A stretch of DNA of 49,776 nt from positions 1 to 49,776 of the forward strand of contig DIVM01000285.1 of assembly GCA_002435835.1 (NCBI GenBank). Reading direction: 5' to 3'. Made by a program: the position numbers and the translations under genes. Source of the DNA: Firmicutes bacterium UBA6132 (lineage in GTDB: Bacteria > Bacillota_A > Clostridia > Tissierellales > Sedimentibacteraceae). Below are positions 35,368 to 44,285 of this stretch, piece after piece. Under the pieces are notes generated by a model. That model made no database searches and was not told where the DNA came from. It saw only the letters and a program-made list of their open reading frames with translations. The number at the start of each line of letters is the position of its first letter. Position 1 is the stretch's first letter.

Positions 35368-35400
35368 ATATTATAGGAAAGCATTTCTTTCCTATAATAT
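35368..35400. repeat. Perfect 14-bp inverted repeat
   Basis: ATATTATAGGAAAG (35368-35381) and CTTTCCTATAATAT (35387-35400) are exact reverse complements separated by five bases. It directly abuts the preceding terminator and lies 55 bases before the second ATPase gene. It could be an operator for a dimeric regulator, a second hairpin that reinforces termination, or an RNA processing site. Confidence 0.7.
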
Positions 35401-35454
35401 AAAAAAATAAGTGGTGAAGGGTAAGAATTAAATTTTTAAAAATTTGGAGGAACA

Positions 35455-36000
35455 ATGAAAGAATTATCAATGCATATATTAGACATTGTAATGAATTCTG
35501 TAAAAGCAAAAGCGAAATTAATAGAAATTATTATAGATGAAAATGTAGAGAATAATTTTATAAAAATAATAATTAAAGATGATGGATGTGGAATGAGTAA
35601 AGAAACATTAGAAAAAGTTACTGACCCATTTTACACAACCCGTACAACCAGGAGCGTTGGTTTAGGGCTTTCTTTGCTTAAAGAAGCTTGTGAAAGATGT
35701 AACGGATATTTAAAAATTAATTCTGATATTGGAGTTGGTACTGTGGTTGAATGCTATTTCGAAAGAAATAATATTGACAGATCTCCACTTGGAAATATGG
35801 GGGACACTATTATGACAATTGTTAATAGTTTGAATGATTGTGAATTAATTTACAATCATGTAGTAAATAAGAACATTTTTAACTTTAATACTATCCAAAT
35901 TAAAGAAATACTTCAAGAAACTGATATTAATGAAAATTCAATTTTATTATGGATCAAGGAATATATTAACGAGAATATCAAGGAATTATATCAATACTAA
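35455..36000 (+). CDS. Histidine-kinase-like ATP-binding protein, second of the sensor set
   Basis: A 181-residue GHKL ATPase: N box HILDIVMNSVKA, G1 DDGCGM, an ATP lid with TDPFYTTRTTRSVGLGLSLL, and G2 GVGTVVE. A ~60-residue C-terminal extension is helical and unassigned. It has no phospho-acceptor His domain of its own. In related operons the same type of gene precedes hydrogenase subunits; here the next genes are rnfCDGEAB, 189 bases on. GGAGG lies before ATG 35455. Confidence 0.82.
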   Translation: MKELSMHILDIVMNSVKAKAKLIEIIIDENVENNFIKIIIKDDGCGMSKETLEKVTDPFYTTRTTRSVGLGLSLLKEACERCNGYLKINSDIGVGTVVECYFERNNIDRSPLGNMGDTIMTIVNSLNDCELIYNHVVNKNIFNFNTIQIKEILQETDINENSILLWIKEYINENIKELYQY

Positions 36001-36098
36001 AAAAAATATACTAATATAAATATTAACAAAAATAGATTAATATTGTATAATTGTACTTTGATAAAATTTAATCTAATTAAAAAAAATTTAAAAATGTA

Positions 36099-36127
36099 TT
36101 TAAAAGTTCTACAAAATCTGATATAAT
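36099..36127 (+). promoter_or_regulatory. Likely promoter of the rnf operon
   Basis: TTTAAA at 36099-36104, a 17-base spacer and TATAAT at 36122-36127. The -10 is perfect and the -35 is weak, which allows for regulation. A TAGATTAA/TTAATCTA inverted repeat lies just upstream (about 36031-36074). Confidence 0.5.
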
Positions 36128-36189
36128 TTTAATGTTTCGTCTTAATATATTTTAATAATTATTAATAATCTAAAACAAGAGGTGATTTT

Positions 36190-37518
36190 ATGAGCACAAA
36201 AGTGTTTACTTTTAAAGGTGGTATCCATCCCCCTCACCATAAAAAACAAACAGAAAAATTATCAATAGAAAATGCTGTTGAACCTAAGTTTGTAGTGATA
36301 CCTTTATCACAGCACATTGGTGCACCTTGTGATCCATTAGTTCAAGTTGGTGACAAGGTAAAAGTTGGACAAAAAATTGGAGAATCTAAAGCATTTGTTT
36401 CTGCTCCTGTTCATGCAAGTATATCAGGGACAGTAAAAAGCATTGGTCTTCATATTACAACAGGTGGATCTAAAGTAAATTGTATTACTATAGAATCCGA
36501 TGGTTTATTTGAAGTTCATGAATCTGTTAAACCAAAGGGAAAAATTGAAGATTTATCAAAAGATGAAATATTAGCTATAATTAAAGAGGCTGGTATGACT
36601 GGAATGGGTGGAGCAGGATTTCCTACTCATGTAAAATTAAGTCCTCCAAAGGACAAAACTATTGACACTATAATATTAAATGGAGCAGAGTGTGAGCCAT
36701 TTTTAACAGCTGACCATAGAATAATGCTTGAAAAACCTGAACAAGTTGTAGTGGGTGCTAAAGCTATAATGAAAGCAGTTGGTGTTGAAAAATGTTATAT
36801 AGCAATTGAAAAAAATAAACCTGATGCAATTGAAACTATGAGAAAAGCTATATCAGGTATTAATGGATTAGAAGTAGTTCCTCTTGAAGCAAAATATCCT
36901 CAAGGGGATGAAAAAAGAATGATAAATGCAGTTACAGGAAGAGAAGTTCCTTCAGGTGGACTACCAATGGATGTAGGGTGTATAGTAGATAATGTTGGAA
37001 CAATTGCTACTATCGGTAATGTGTTTTTAACAGGTATGCCTTTAGTTCAAAGAGTTACTACAATAACAGGAAGCGCTATAAAAAATCCTAAAAACTTAAA
37101 TATAAGAATAGGTACATTGTTTAAAGATATTATAGAACAATGTGGCGGTTTTTCTGAAGAACCTGGAAAAATTATTAACGGCGGACCTATGATGGGTATT
37201 GTTCAGTATACTACTGAAGTACCAGCAATAAAAGGAACATCTGGAATACTTGTTTTAAATAAAAAAGATGCAAAAGTTCCTGAAGCCTCTAATTGTATTA
37301 GATGTGGGAAATGTGTTGATGCATGCCCTGTTCATTTACAGCCTTTTATGATAAGCAGACAAGCTATTTTAAATAATTTTGAAGAAGCTGAAAAATATTA
37401 TGCTGCTGACTGTATTGAATGCGGATCATGTTCTTTCGTATGTCCTGCAAAAAGACCATTAGTTGAAACTATACGTCTTGCAAAAAAAGAAGTAATATCA
37501 AAACGTAAAAAGGCTTAG
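36190..37518 (+). CDS. rnfC: Rnf complex subunit RnfC
   Basis: A 442-residue peripheral subunit of the Rnf ferredoxin:NAD+ oxidoreductase, which couples this electron transfer to Na+ or H+ export. It has an N-terminal RnfC barrel-like region, an NADH/FMN-binding domain with GMTGMGGAGFPTHVKL near 134, a SLBB-type segment, and two [4Fe-4S] motifs (CIRCGKCVDACP and CIECGSCSFVCP) near the C-terminus. It is the first gene of rnfCDGEAB, the clostridial order. Confidence 0.96.
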   Translation: MSTKVFTFKGGIHPPHHKKQTEKLSIENAVEPKFVVIPLSQHIGAPCDPLVQVGDKVKVGQKIGESKAFVSAPVHASISGTVKSIGLHITTGGSKVNCITIESDGLFEVHESVKPKGKIEDLSKDEILAIIKEAGMTGMGGAGFPTHVKLSPPKDKTIDTIILNGAECEPFLTADHRIMLEKPEQVVVGAKAIMKAVGVEKCYIAIEKNKPDAIETMRKAISGINGLEVVPLEAKYPQGDEKRMINAVTGREVPSGGLPMDVGCIVDNVGTIATIGNVFLTGMPLVQRVTTITGSAIKNPKNLNIRIGTLFKDIIEQCGGFSEEPGKIINGGPMMGIVQYTTEVPAIKGTSGILVLNKKDAKVPEASNCIRCGKCVDACPVHLQPFMISRQAILNNFEEAEKYYAADCIECGSCSFVCPAKRPLVETIRLAKKEVISKRKKA

Positions 37519-37528
37519 GAGGATAAAG

Positions 37529-38470
37529 ATGGAAATTAAATTGATAGGTTCATCATCACCTCATATTAGATCCGAACAAACTACTCAGAAAGTAATGCTT
37601 GATGTAATAATTGCATTATTGCCTGCATTAGTAGCATCTGTGTTTTATTTTGGATTTAGTTCATTAGTATTGGTGGTGTTATCTGTTGCTTCAGCTGTTG
37701 TGACAGAATATATTGTTCAAAGAATTATGAAAGTCCCTGTTGCTATATCAGACTTAAGTGCTGTTGTAACAGGAATATTAGTAGCATTTAACATACCTTC
37801 AACTGCACCTTGGTGGATACCAGTTTTAGGTTCTGTATTTGCAGTTGCAATTGCAAAACAAATTTTTGGTGGAATTGGATTTAACTTCATAAATCCTGCA
37901 TTAGCTGGTAGAGCATTTTTAATGTCTTCATGGCCTGTTCATATGACTACAGGATTTATTGACCCTATTACTGATGCTGTTACAGCAGCAACACCTTTAA
38001 CAATATTAAAAGGTGTAGAAGGCGAAGTATTGCCTCTTCCATCTGTAATAGATATGTTACTTGGAAGAATTCCTGGGTCATTAGGTGAAACATCAGCAAT
38101 ATTATTAATAATAGGTGGTATTTATTTAATATACAGAGGAGTAATTAAATGGATTATTCCTGTAGTTTATATTGGTACAGTCGCAGTTTTAGCTTTATTT
38201 ATTGATGGTCCAAGCATGGTTTTATATCATTTATTTGGTGGTGGATTAATACTTGGTGCATTTTTCATGGCAACAGATTATGTAACATGTCCAATTACTG
38301 ATAAAGGTAAAATAATATATGCTGTTGGTGCTGGAGTTTTGACAATGTTAATTAGAAGCATAGGTGGTTATCCTGAAGGTGTGTCTTATTCTATACTTCT
38401 TGTAAATATTCTAACTCCATTAATTGATAAATATGTGAGCCCTAAGTTATTTGGAGGTGCTAAAAAATGA
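37529..38470 (+). CDS. rnfD: Rnf complex subunit RnfD
   Basis: A 313-residue integral membrane subunit with about nine helices. A flavin is expected to be attached covalently to a Thr in the TAATPLT segment (T155). A GGAGG-type site precedes ATG. The last four bases overlap the start of rnfG (ATGA), so the two are coupled. Confidence 0.95.
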   Translation: MEIKLIGSSSPHIRSEQTTQKVMLDVIIALLPALVASVFYFGFSSLVLVVLSVASAVVTEYIVQRIMKVPVAISDLSAVVTGILVAFNIPSTAPWWIPVLGSVFAVAIAKQIFGGIGFNFINPALAGRAFLMSSWPVHMTTGFIDPITDAVTAATPLTILKGVEGEVLPLPSVIDMLLGRIPGSLGETSAILLIIGGIYLIYRGVIKWIIPVVYIGTVAVLALFIDGPSMVLYHLFGGGLILGAFFMATDYVTCPITDKGKIIYAVGAGVLTMLIRSIGGYPEGVSYSILLVNILTPLIDKYVSPKLFGGAKK

Positions 38471-39066
38471 AAAACAATATAATGATTAAGCTTGGAGCAA
38501 CATTGTGTTTAGTTTCTGCTATTGCTGGTGGAATATTAGCTTTTACTAATGATTTTACAAAAGAAAAAATCGCTTTAGCTGAAGAATTAGCAAGTTCAGG
38601 CCCTGAGGTAGCTCAAGCCGTAATTCCTAATTCTGCTACATTTGAATTATTTGAAGACACAGCTTTAATAGATAAAATTAAATCTGAAAACCCAGATTTC
38701 GTTGAAATAAGAATAAATAAAGATTCAAATGGCAATCAATTAGGTTATGGTATTAGAACATTTAGTCCTACACCTGGATATGCTGGCAAAGTTGAAATTT
38801 TCTTAGGAGTATCTTTAGAAGGTAAAATACTGGGTATGAAAGTTGTAAGCATGAAAGAAACTGCAGGTCTTGGTACTAAAATAGCTGAGCCAAAATTCCA
38901 AAGTCAATTTATTGACAGAGATACAAGTAATGAGATTAAGATATCTAAAAGTAGTCCAAAAGCAGATGAAATATTAGCTCTAACAGGAGCTACAAGATCA
39001 ACTAAATCTTTTACAAGTGCTGTTAATAACGCTATGGATATATACAATCAATATTTGAAGAAATAG
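38467..39066 (+). CDS. rnfG: Rnf complex subunit RnfG (covalent FMN)
   Basis: A 199-residue subunit with one N-terminal membrane helix (about 8-26) and an outer FMN-binding domain. The attachment motif TGAT is present with T176 as the FMN-carrying Thr, and GLGTKIAEPKFQSQF lies before it. It overlaps rnfD by 4 bases. Confidence 0.95.
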   Translation: MKNNIMIKLGATLCLVSAIAGGILAFTNDFTKEKIALAEELASSGPEVAQAVIPNSATFELFEDTALIDKIKSENPDFVEIRINKDSNGNQLGYGIRTFSPTPGYAGKVEIFLGVSLEGKILGMKVVSMKETAGLGTKIAEPKFQSQFIDRDTSNEIKISKSSPKADEILALTGATRSTKSFTSAVNNAMDIYNQYLKK

Positions 39067-39075
39067 GAGGAAGAA

Positions 39076-39672
39076 ATGGATAAATTAAAAGTATTTAAAA
39101 ATGGACTTTTAAAAGAAAATCCTATTTTTGTTCAATTGCTTGGTATGTGTGCAACACTTGCAATTACAACATCAGCTTTTAACGGAATAGGTATGGGACT
39201 TGCAGTTACAGTTGTATTAGCAGGTTCTAATATAGTAATATCGCTTTTGCGAAAGGTAATACCTGATGAGGTTCGTATTCCTATATTTGTTATAATCATT
39301 GCGACATTTGTTACTATGATTGACATGTTTATGCATGCCTTTACTTTTGAATTATATCAAGCACTTGGTGTATTCATACCATTAATTGTTGTAAACTGTC
39401 TTATACTCGGAAGAGCAGAAGCATTTGCTTCAAAAAATGGAGTAGTAAATTCTATCGTTGATGGTTTAGGAATGGGTGTAGGTTTTACATTTGCATTGGT
39501 TTTATTGAGCTCAATAAGAGAAATCATTGGTAATGGAACTATCTTTGGCTTTCAATTATTACCGACAACATATGAACCTATGATGATTATGATACAGCCA
39601 CCTGGTGCATTTATTGCCCTTGGACTGCTGATAGGTCTTGTAAATTATCTTACAAGAAAAAAGAAAGCTTAG
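39076..39672 (+). CDS. rnfE: Rnf complex subunit RnfE
   Basis: A 198-residue integral membrane subunit with about six helices and the LGMCATLAIT opening typical of RnfE/NqrD. It is related to RnfA, with which it forms an inverted pair holding an iron-sulfur cluster between half-helices in known structures. AGGAGGAAG precedes the start. Confidence 0.95.
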   Translation: MDKLKVFKNGLLKENPIFVQLLGMCATLAITTSAFNGIGMGLAVTVVLAGSNIVISLLRKVIPDEVRIPIFVIIIATFVTMIDMFMHAFTFELYQALGVFIPLIVVNCLILGRAEAFASKNGVVNSIVDGLGMGVGFTFALVLLSSIREIIGNGTIFGFQLLPTTYEPMMIMIQPPGAFIALGLLIGLVNYLTRKKKA

Positions 39673-39684
39673 GGGGTAAGATAT

Positions 39685-40260
39685 ATGAATTTATTTAGTA
39701 TATTTATTACAGCGTTATTAGTTAATAATATTATATTTTCACAGTTTTTAGGAATATGTCCGTTTTTAGGGGTTTCAAAGAAAATTGAAACTGCTACAGG
39801 TATGGGATTAGCTGTTATATTTGTTATAGTTTTATCATCAATTATAACTTATATTGTTCAAGTTGCAGTTTTGATTCCATTAGGATTGGGATATCTGCAA
39901 ACAATAGCATTTATATTAATAATTGCAGCATTAGTTCAGTTTGTTGAAATGTTTTTGAAAAAGTCAAGCCCAGGATTATATAAGGCACTTGGCGTATTTT
40001 TACCATTAATTACAACAAACTGTGCAGTTCTTGGCGTTGCTATACTCAATATACAAAAAGAATTTACATTTATTGAATCAATAGTTAATTCTTTTGCAAC
40101 ATCTGCAGGATTTTTACTTGCAATAGTATTGTTTGCAGGTGTTAGAGAAAAAGTTGATTCAGCGGATGTTCCAGAATCATTAAAAGGTTCGCCTATTGCT
40201 TTAGTGGCTGCTGGTTTAATGTCTATTGCATTCCTTGGATTTTCAGGATTGTCAATATAA
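39685..40260 (+). CDS. rnfA: Rnf complex subunit RnfA
   Basis: A 191-residue membrane subunit homologous to RnfE, with NNIIFSQFLGICPFLGVSKK near the start and the TTNCAVLGVA segment. Together with RnfE it forms the ion and electron passage of the complex. It lies 12 bases after rnfE. Confidence 0.95.
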   Translation: MNLFSIFITALLVNNIIFSQFLGICPFLGVSKKIETATGMGLAVIFVIVLSSIITYIVQVAVLIPLGLGYLQTIAFILIIAALVQFVEMFLKKSSPGLYKALGVFLPLITTNCAVLGVAILNIQKEFTFIESIVNSFATSAGFLLAIVLFAGVREKVDSADVPESLKGSPIALVAAGLMSIAFLGFSGLSI

Positions 40261-40273
40261 GGAGGTATAAGAT

Positions 40274-41242
40274 ATGGTTATTTTAAGTGCAATAGGATTA
40301 TTAGGTGGTATTGGTATAATATTAGGTGTCATTTTGGCGATTGCTTCAAAAGTTTTTCATGTTGAAGTTGATCAAAAAATCATTGATATAAAAAATGCTT
40401 TACCTGGTGCAAACTGTGGGGGCTGTGGTTTCCCTGGTTGCGACGGATTAGCTACAGCTATTGCTGAAGGAAGAGCACCTGTTAATGCATGTCCTGTAAG
40501 CAATCAAGAAGGATATGAAAAAATTGGTGCTATAATGGGAGTTACAGCTACAATTGGCGAAAAGAATGTTGCTAAAGTTATGTGTAAAGGCTGTGACAGT
40601 TTAGCTACAAAAAAATATGATTATGCAGGTTTTACAGATTGTAAAGCTGCAGCAGCTGTAGCAGGTGGCGATAAATCTTGTGATAAAGGTTGTTTAGGTT
40701 TTGGAACTTGTGTTAACGCATGTGCTTTTGATGCTATAATTATTGAAGATGGTATAGCAAAAATTGACAGAGATAAATGTACTTCATGTGGTAAATGTAT
40801 TGAAGTTTGTCCTAAAGCAGTAATAGAATTTGTTCCTTATTCTCAAGATGTTATAGTTGAATGCCACAATAAAGATTTTGGTAAAGCTGTTAAAGAAATT
40901 TGTAAAGTAGGATGCATAGCTTGTAAAATATGTGAGAAAAATTGTGCATTTGATGCAATTCACGTAGAAAACAATATAGCTAAAATAGATTATGATAAAT
41001 GTACACAATGTATGGTTTGTACAGAAAAATGTCCAACTAGGGCAATATCAGGAGATTTAAAAAATAGAAAAAAAGCAGTTATTATAGAAGATAAATGTAT
41101 TGGATGTACTATTTGTGCTAAAAAGTGTCCAACAAATGCTATTGAAGGTGAACTTAAAAAAACGCATAAAGTAGATGCAACAAAATGTATAGGTTGCGGT
41201 GTTTGTGCATCTAAATGTCCTAAAAAAGCAATAGAAATGTAA
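40274..41242 (+). CDS. rnfB: Rnf complex subunit RnfB with extended ferredoxin domain
   Basis: A 322-residue subunit that takes electrons from reduced ferredoxin. It has an N-terminal membrane helix, the FeS domain (NCGGCGFPGCDG near 40), a Cys-rich linker, then ferredoxin-type CxxCxxCxxxC units: one looser (CLGFGTCVNAC) and five regular (CTSCGKCIEVC, CIACKICEKNC, CTQCMVCTEKC, CIGCTICAKKC, CIGCGVCASKC). The total of about seven clusters is at the high end for the family. It is the last gene of the operon and has a strong terminator. Confidence 0.95.
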   Translation: MVILSAIGLLGGIGIILGVILAIASKVFHVEVDQKIIDIKNALPGANCGGCGFPGCDGLATAIAEGRAPVNACPVSNQEGYEKIGAIMGVTATIGEKNVAKVMCKGCDSLATKKYDYAGFTDCKAAAAVAGGDKSCDKGCLGFGTCVNACAFDAIIIEDGIAKIDRDKCTSCGKCIEVCPKAVIEFVPYSQDVIVECHNKDFGKAVKEICKVGCIACKICEKNCAFDAIHVENNIAKIDYDKCTQCMVCTEKCPTRAISGDLKNRKKAVIIEDKCIGCTICAKKCPTNAIEGELKKTHKVDATKCIGCGVCASKCPKKAIEM

Positions 41243-41243
41243 T

Positions 41244-41284
41244 AAAAAAGCTATTGGAATCCTATGTTTCAATAGCTTTTTTTT
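41244..41284 (+). terminator. Intrinsic terminator of the rnf operon
   Basis: AAAAAGCTATTG (about 41245-41256) pairs with CAATAGCTTTTT (41270-41281) around a 13-base loop. Its T run overlaps the -35 box of the next promoter. Confidence 0.85.
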
Positions 41285-41311
41285 GACAAATTCAAAAATA
41301 AATAATATAAT
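41283..41311 (+). promoter_or_regulatory. Consensus promoter of the NAD-salvage genes
   Basis: TTGACA at 41283-41288, a 17-base spacer and TATAAT at 41306-41311, a full match to the vegetative consensus. Confidence 0.8.
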
Positions 41312-41388
41312 GACATAGAATTTGAATATGCGGAAATTATAAATATAATAATTATATTAGAAATATATGTTTTTGGAGGATTTATTAT

Positions 41389-42024
41389 ATGGATGAAATT
41401 AAAAATATAGAATCTGAAATTAAAGGCAATTCAATTGAACTTAATTCTTTGAAAAAAGATAAAACTGTATTAGTAGTTATAGATATGGTAAACGGTTTTA
41501 CATATAATGGAGCTTTATCATCTACAAGAGTTGCTAAAATGGCAGAAAATATAGTTCAGTTAAATGAAAAAACAGAAGGTTATAAAAAAATTTTTTTCTT
41601 AGATTCTCATGTAGAAAATTCACAAGAATTTGTAAGCTTTCCAAAACATTGTATTAAGGATACTGATGAAGCCCTTTTAATACCAGAATTAATAAAATTT
41701 ACTAAAGAATATAATTCGATATGTATAGAAAAAAATAGTACTAATGGTTTTTTTGCTAAAGGATTTCAAAATTGGTTAGAAAATAATATTGAAAATATAG
41801 ATAATTACATAATTACTGGATGTGTGACTGATATTTGTGTATTGCAATTTGCTTTGTCTTTAAAAGCGTATTTTAATGAGCATAATAAAAATAAAAGATT
41901 AATTATACCAATAAATACTGTGGATACATATGATGGTGGTTCCCATAATGCTTATTTAATGAATTTATTTGCTTTATATAATATGCAAACTAGTGGTATA
42001 GAAGTAGTGGAAAAAATTAATTAA
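41389..42024 (+). CDS. Isochorismatase-family hydrolase, likely nicotinamidase
   Basis: A 211-residue cysteine hydrolase of the isochorismatase fold: catalytic Asp in VVIDMVNGF, Lys in the IEKNSTNGF segment, and Cys in ITGCVTDICV. It is followed 14 bases later by nicotinate phosphoribosyltransferase, which makes nicotinamide deamidation to nicotinate the likely reaction. A strong GGAGG site lies before ATG 41389. Confidence 0.85.
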   Translation: MDEIKNIESEIKGNSIELNSLKKDKTVLVVIDMVNGFTYNGALSSTRVAKMAENIVQLNEKTEGYKKIFFLDSHVENSQEFVSFPKHCIKDTDEALLIPELIKFTKEYNSICIEKNSTNGFFAKGFQNWLENNIENIDNYIITGCVTDICVLQFALSLKAYFNEHNKNKRLIIPINTVDTYDGGSHNAYLMNLFALYNMQTSGIEVVEKIN

Positions 42025-42038
42025 CATAGGAGATATTT

Positions 42039-43499
42039 ATGTGTTATAAAAAACATTTTGATAAAAGAAATTTAACCATGCTTATGGATTTTTACGAACT
42101 TACTATGTCTAATGGATATTTCTCAAAAGGCTTGGGTGAAAAAATAGTTTATTTTGATGTATTCTATAGAAAAAATCCAGATGGCGCTGGATTTTCAATT
42201 GTAGCAGGTTTACAACAAGTTATTGAATATATTAAAAATTTAAGTTTTACTGATGAAGATATTGAATATTTAAAAGATAAGAAAATTTTCAAAGAAGAAT
42301 TTTTAAATTATTTAAAACATTTTAAATTTTCAGGAGATATATATGCTATACCTGAAGGAACACCTGTTTTTCCATATGAACCATTAATTACAGTAAAAGC
42401 AAAAGCAATTGAAGCTCAAATTATTGAAACAATGTTGCTTGTTACTATTAACCATCAAAGTTTAATTGCAACTAAAACAAACCGTATTGTTAGAGCTGCA
42501 AAGGGAAGACCTGTAATGGAATTTGGGGCAAGAAGAAGCCAAGGCTATGATGGTGCCATATACGGAGCAAGAGCTGCTTATATTGGTGGTGTAATTGGTA
42601 CTGCTACAACATTATCAGATGAAGTGTTTGGAGTTCCTGCTCTTGGAACCATGGCGCACTCATGGGTTCAAATGTTTGAAAATGAATTTGAATCTTTTAA
42701 AACTTACGCAGAAAATTATCCAGATGATTGTACTCTTTTAATAGATACATATAACGTTTTAAAAAGCGGAATACCAAATGCAATTAAAACTGCTAAAGAA
42801 GTACTTAATCCATTAGGAAAAAGACTTAAAGGCGTTAGAATTGACTCTGGAGATATAGCATATTTAAGTAAAAAATGCAGAGAGATGCTTGATGATGCAG
42901 GACTTATTGACTGCGGCATAGTTGCATCGAACAGTTTAGATGAATATATAATTACTGATTTAATAGATCAAGATGCAAAGTTAAATTCTTTTGGTGTTGG
43001 AGAAAGATTAATAACTGCAAAATCTGAACCCGTTTTTGGATGTGTTTATAAATTAGCTGCAGTTGAAGATAGGGGAGAAATAATCCCTAAAATTAAAATT
43101 TCAGAAAATACTGAAAAGGTTACTAATCCAGGTTATAAAAAAGTATGGAGATTATATGATCAAAGTACTAATAATGCTATCGCAGATGTAATTACATTAG
43201 CTCATGAAGTTATAGACAATACTAAACCATATATTATTTTTGATGAAATACAAACATGGAAAGTAAAAAAACTTACTAATTTCTATGCTAAAAATTTACA
43301 GGTTCCTGTATTTTTAAATGGTGAATTAGTTTATGATAGCCCAACATTAATTGAAATTAGAAATTACTGTAGTAATGAAGTGAAAAACTTATGGAGTGAA
43401 GTAAAGAGATTTACAAACCCTCATACTTATTATGTTGATTTATCAAAAGACCTTTGGTCATTAAAACAAGCGATGATAGAAGAACATAGCTACAAATAA
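42039..43499 (+). CDS. pncB: Nicotinate phosphoribosyltransferase
   Basis: A 486-residue enzyme that joins nicotinate to PRPP in the NAD salvage pathway. Family segments seen: LMDFYELTMSNGYF at the start, EFGARRSQGYDGAIYGARAAYIGG near 165, the phosphate site GVRIDSGDIAYLS near 267, and FGVGERLITAKSEPVFG. The length fits the bacterial type. It shares the operon with the nicotinamidase-like gene. Confidence 0.95.
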   Translation: MCYKKHFDKRNLTMLMDFYELTMSNGYFSKGLGEKIVYFDVFYRKNPDGAGFSIVAGLQQVIEYIKNLSFTDEDIEYLKDKKIFKEEFLNYLKHFKFSGDIYAIPEGTPVFPYEPLITVKAKAIEAQIIETMLLVTINHQSLIATKTNRIVRAAKGRPVMEFGARRSQGYDGAIYGARAAYIGGVIGTATTLSDEVFGVPALGTMAHSWVQMFENEFESFKTYAENYPDDCTLLIDTYNVLKSGIPNAIKTAKEVLNPLGKRLKGVRIDSGDIAYLSKKCREMLDDAGLIDCGIVASNSLDEYIITDLIDQDAKLNSFGVGERLITAKSEPVFGCVYKLAAVEDRGEIIPKIKISENTEKVTNPGYKKVWRLYDQSTNNAIADVITLAHEVIDNTKPYIIFDEIQTWKVKKLTNFYAKNLQVPVFLNGELVYDSPTLIEIRNYCSNEVKNLWSEVKRFTNPHTYYVDLSKDLWSLKQAMIEEHSYK

Positions 43500-43506
43500 A
43501 ATATGT

Positions 43507-43532
43507 GGAAGGAGAAATCCTTCCTTTTGTTT
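43507..43532 (+). terminator. Intrinsic terminator of the NAD-salvage operon
   Basis: GGAAGGA (43507-43513), tetraloop GAAA, TCCTTCC (43518-43524), then TTTTGTTT. Confidence 0.8.
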
Positions 43533-43590
43533 ACTTTAAAATGAATATTTGAATATTAAATAATAAAAATAATTATAATAGAGGTTTCCA

Positions 43591-44217
43591 ATGACTAAGC
43601 CAAAAATAGGAATGAGAAATGTAAAAACAGCTATATCCGTTTTTATATGTCTTTTATTTTTTGAATCCGTAAACAGAGAAAACCCTATATTTGCTTGTGT
43701 TGCAGCTATTATTTGCATGCAGCCTACAATAGATAATTCATGGGATAAAGGTTTATCAAGAATTATTGGTACAATTATTGGAGGTTTATTAAGTGTTTTT
43801 CTAATTGTTATAGATGCAAAACTAACTGAGCAATTTTATATTTTTTTAATTTCTTTGGGAATAATTATATTAATAGAAATATGTGTATTTATAGAAAAAA
43901 AAGATTCTGTAGTAATAGGCTGTGTTGTTTATTTAAGCATAATGTTGACACAAAGGTATGAAGGAAATTATATTCTATATACATATGACAGAGTTGTGGA
44001 TACATCATTTGGTATAATTGTGGCTCTTTTAGTTAATAGATATTTAATAATACCAAAAATAATATCTGATTTTATAAATAAGAAAAAAGAAAATTCTAAT
44101 TATAGAAATGATTTTAATGATAATAATTCAGAAAAAGTAATTTTAAATGAATTAAATGATAATAATCAAGGAAAAATGAATAATGAAGAAAATATCGATA
44201 TTCGTATTGAAAAATAA
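43591..44217 (+). CDS. Aromatic acid exporter (ArAE/FUSC-like) membrane protein
   Basis: A 208-residue protein with about four to five membrane helices in the first 155 residues. It has the ArAE pattern RNVKTAISVFICLLFFE, CMQPTIDNSWDKGLSRIIGT, then GGLLSV. The last 50 residues are Asn/Glu/Lys-rich and probably disordered in the cytosol. The family is linked to export of aromatic acids, but the substrate here is not known. An AGAGG site precedes ATG 43591. Confidence 0.8.
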   Translation: MTKPKIGMRNVKTAISVFICLLFFESVNRENPIFACVAAIICMQPTIDNSWDKGLSRIIGTIIGGLLSVFLIVIDAKLTEQFYIFLISLGIIILIEICVFIEKKDSVVIGCVVYLSIMLTQRYEGNYILYTYDRVVDTSFGIIVALLVNRYLIIPKIISDFINKKKENSNYRNDFNDNNSEKVILNELNDNNQGKMNNEENIDIRIEK

Positions 44218-44220
44218 TTA

Positions 44221-44248
44221 TTGACATAATTCCCATGTGTATTATAAT
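44221..44248 (+). promoter_or_regulatory. Promoter of the TSCPD-bofA unit
   Basis: TTGACA at 44221-44226, a 16-base spacer and TATAAT at 44243-44248, about 40 bases before the TSCPD gene. Confidence 0.7.
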
Positions 44249-44285
44249 TTAATATGTTTTTAAAAATAATATGAAAGGATATTAC

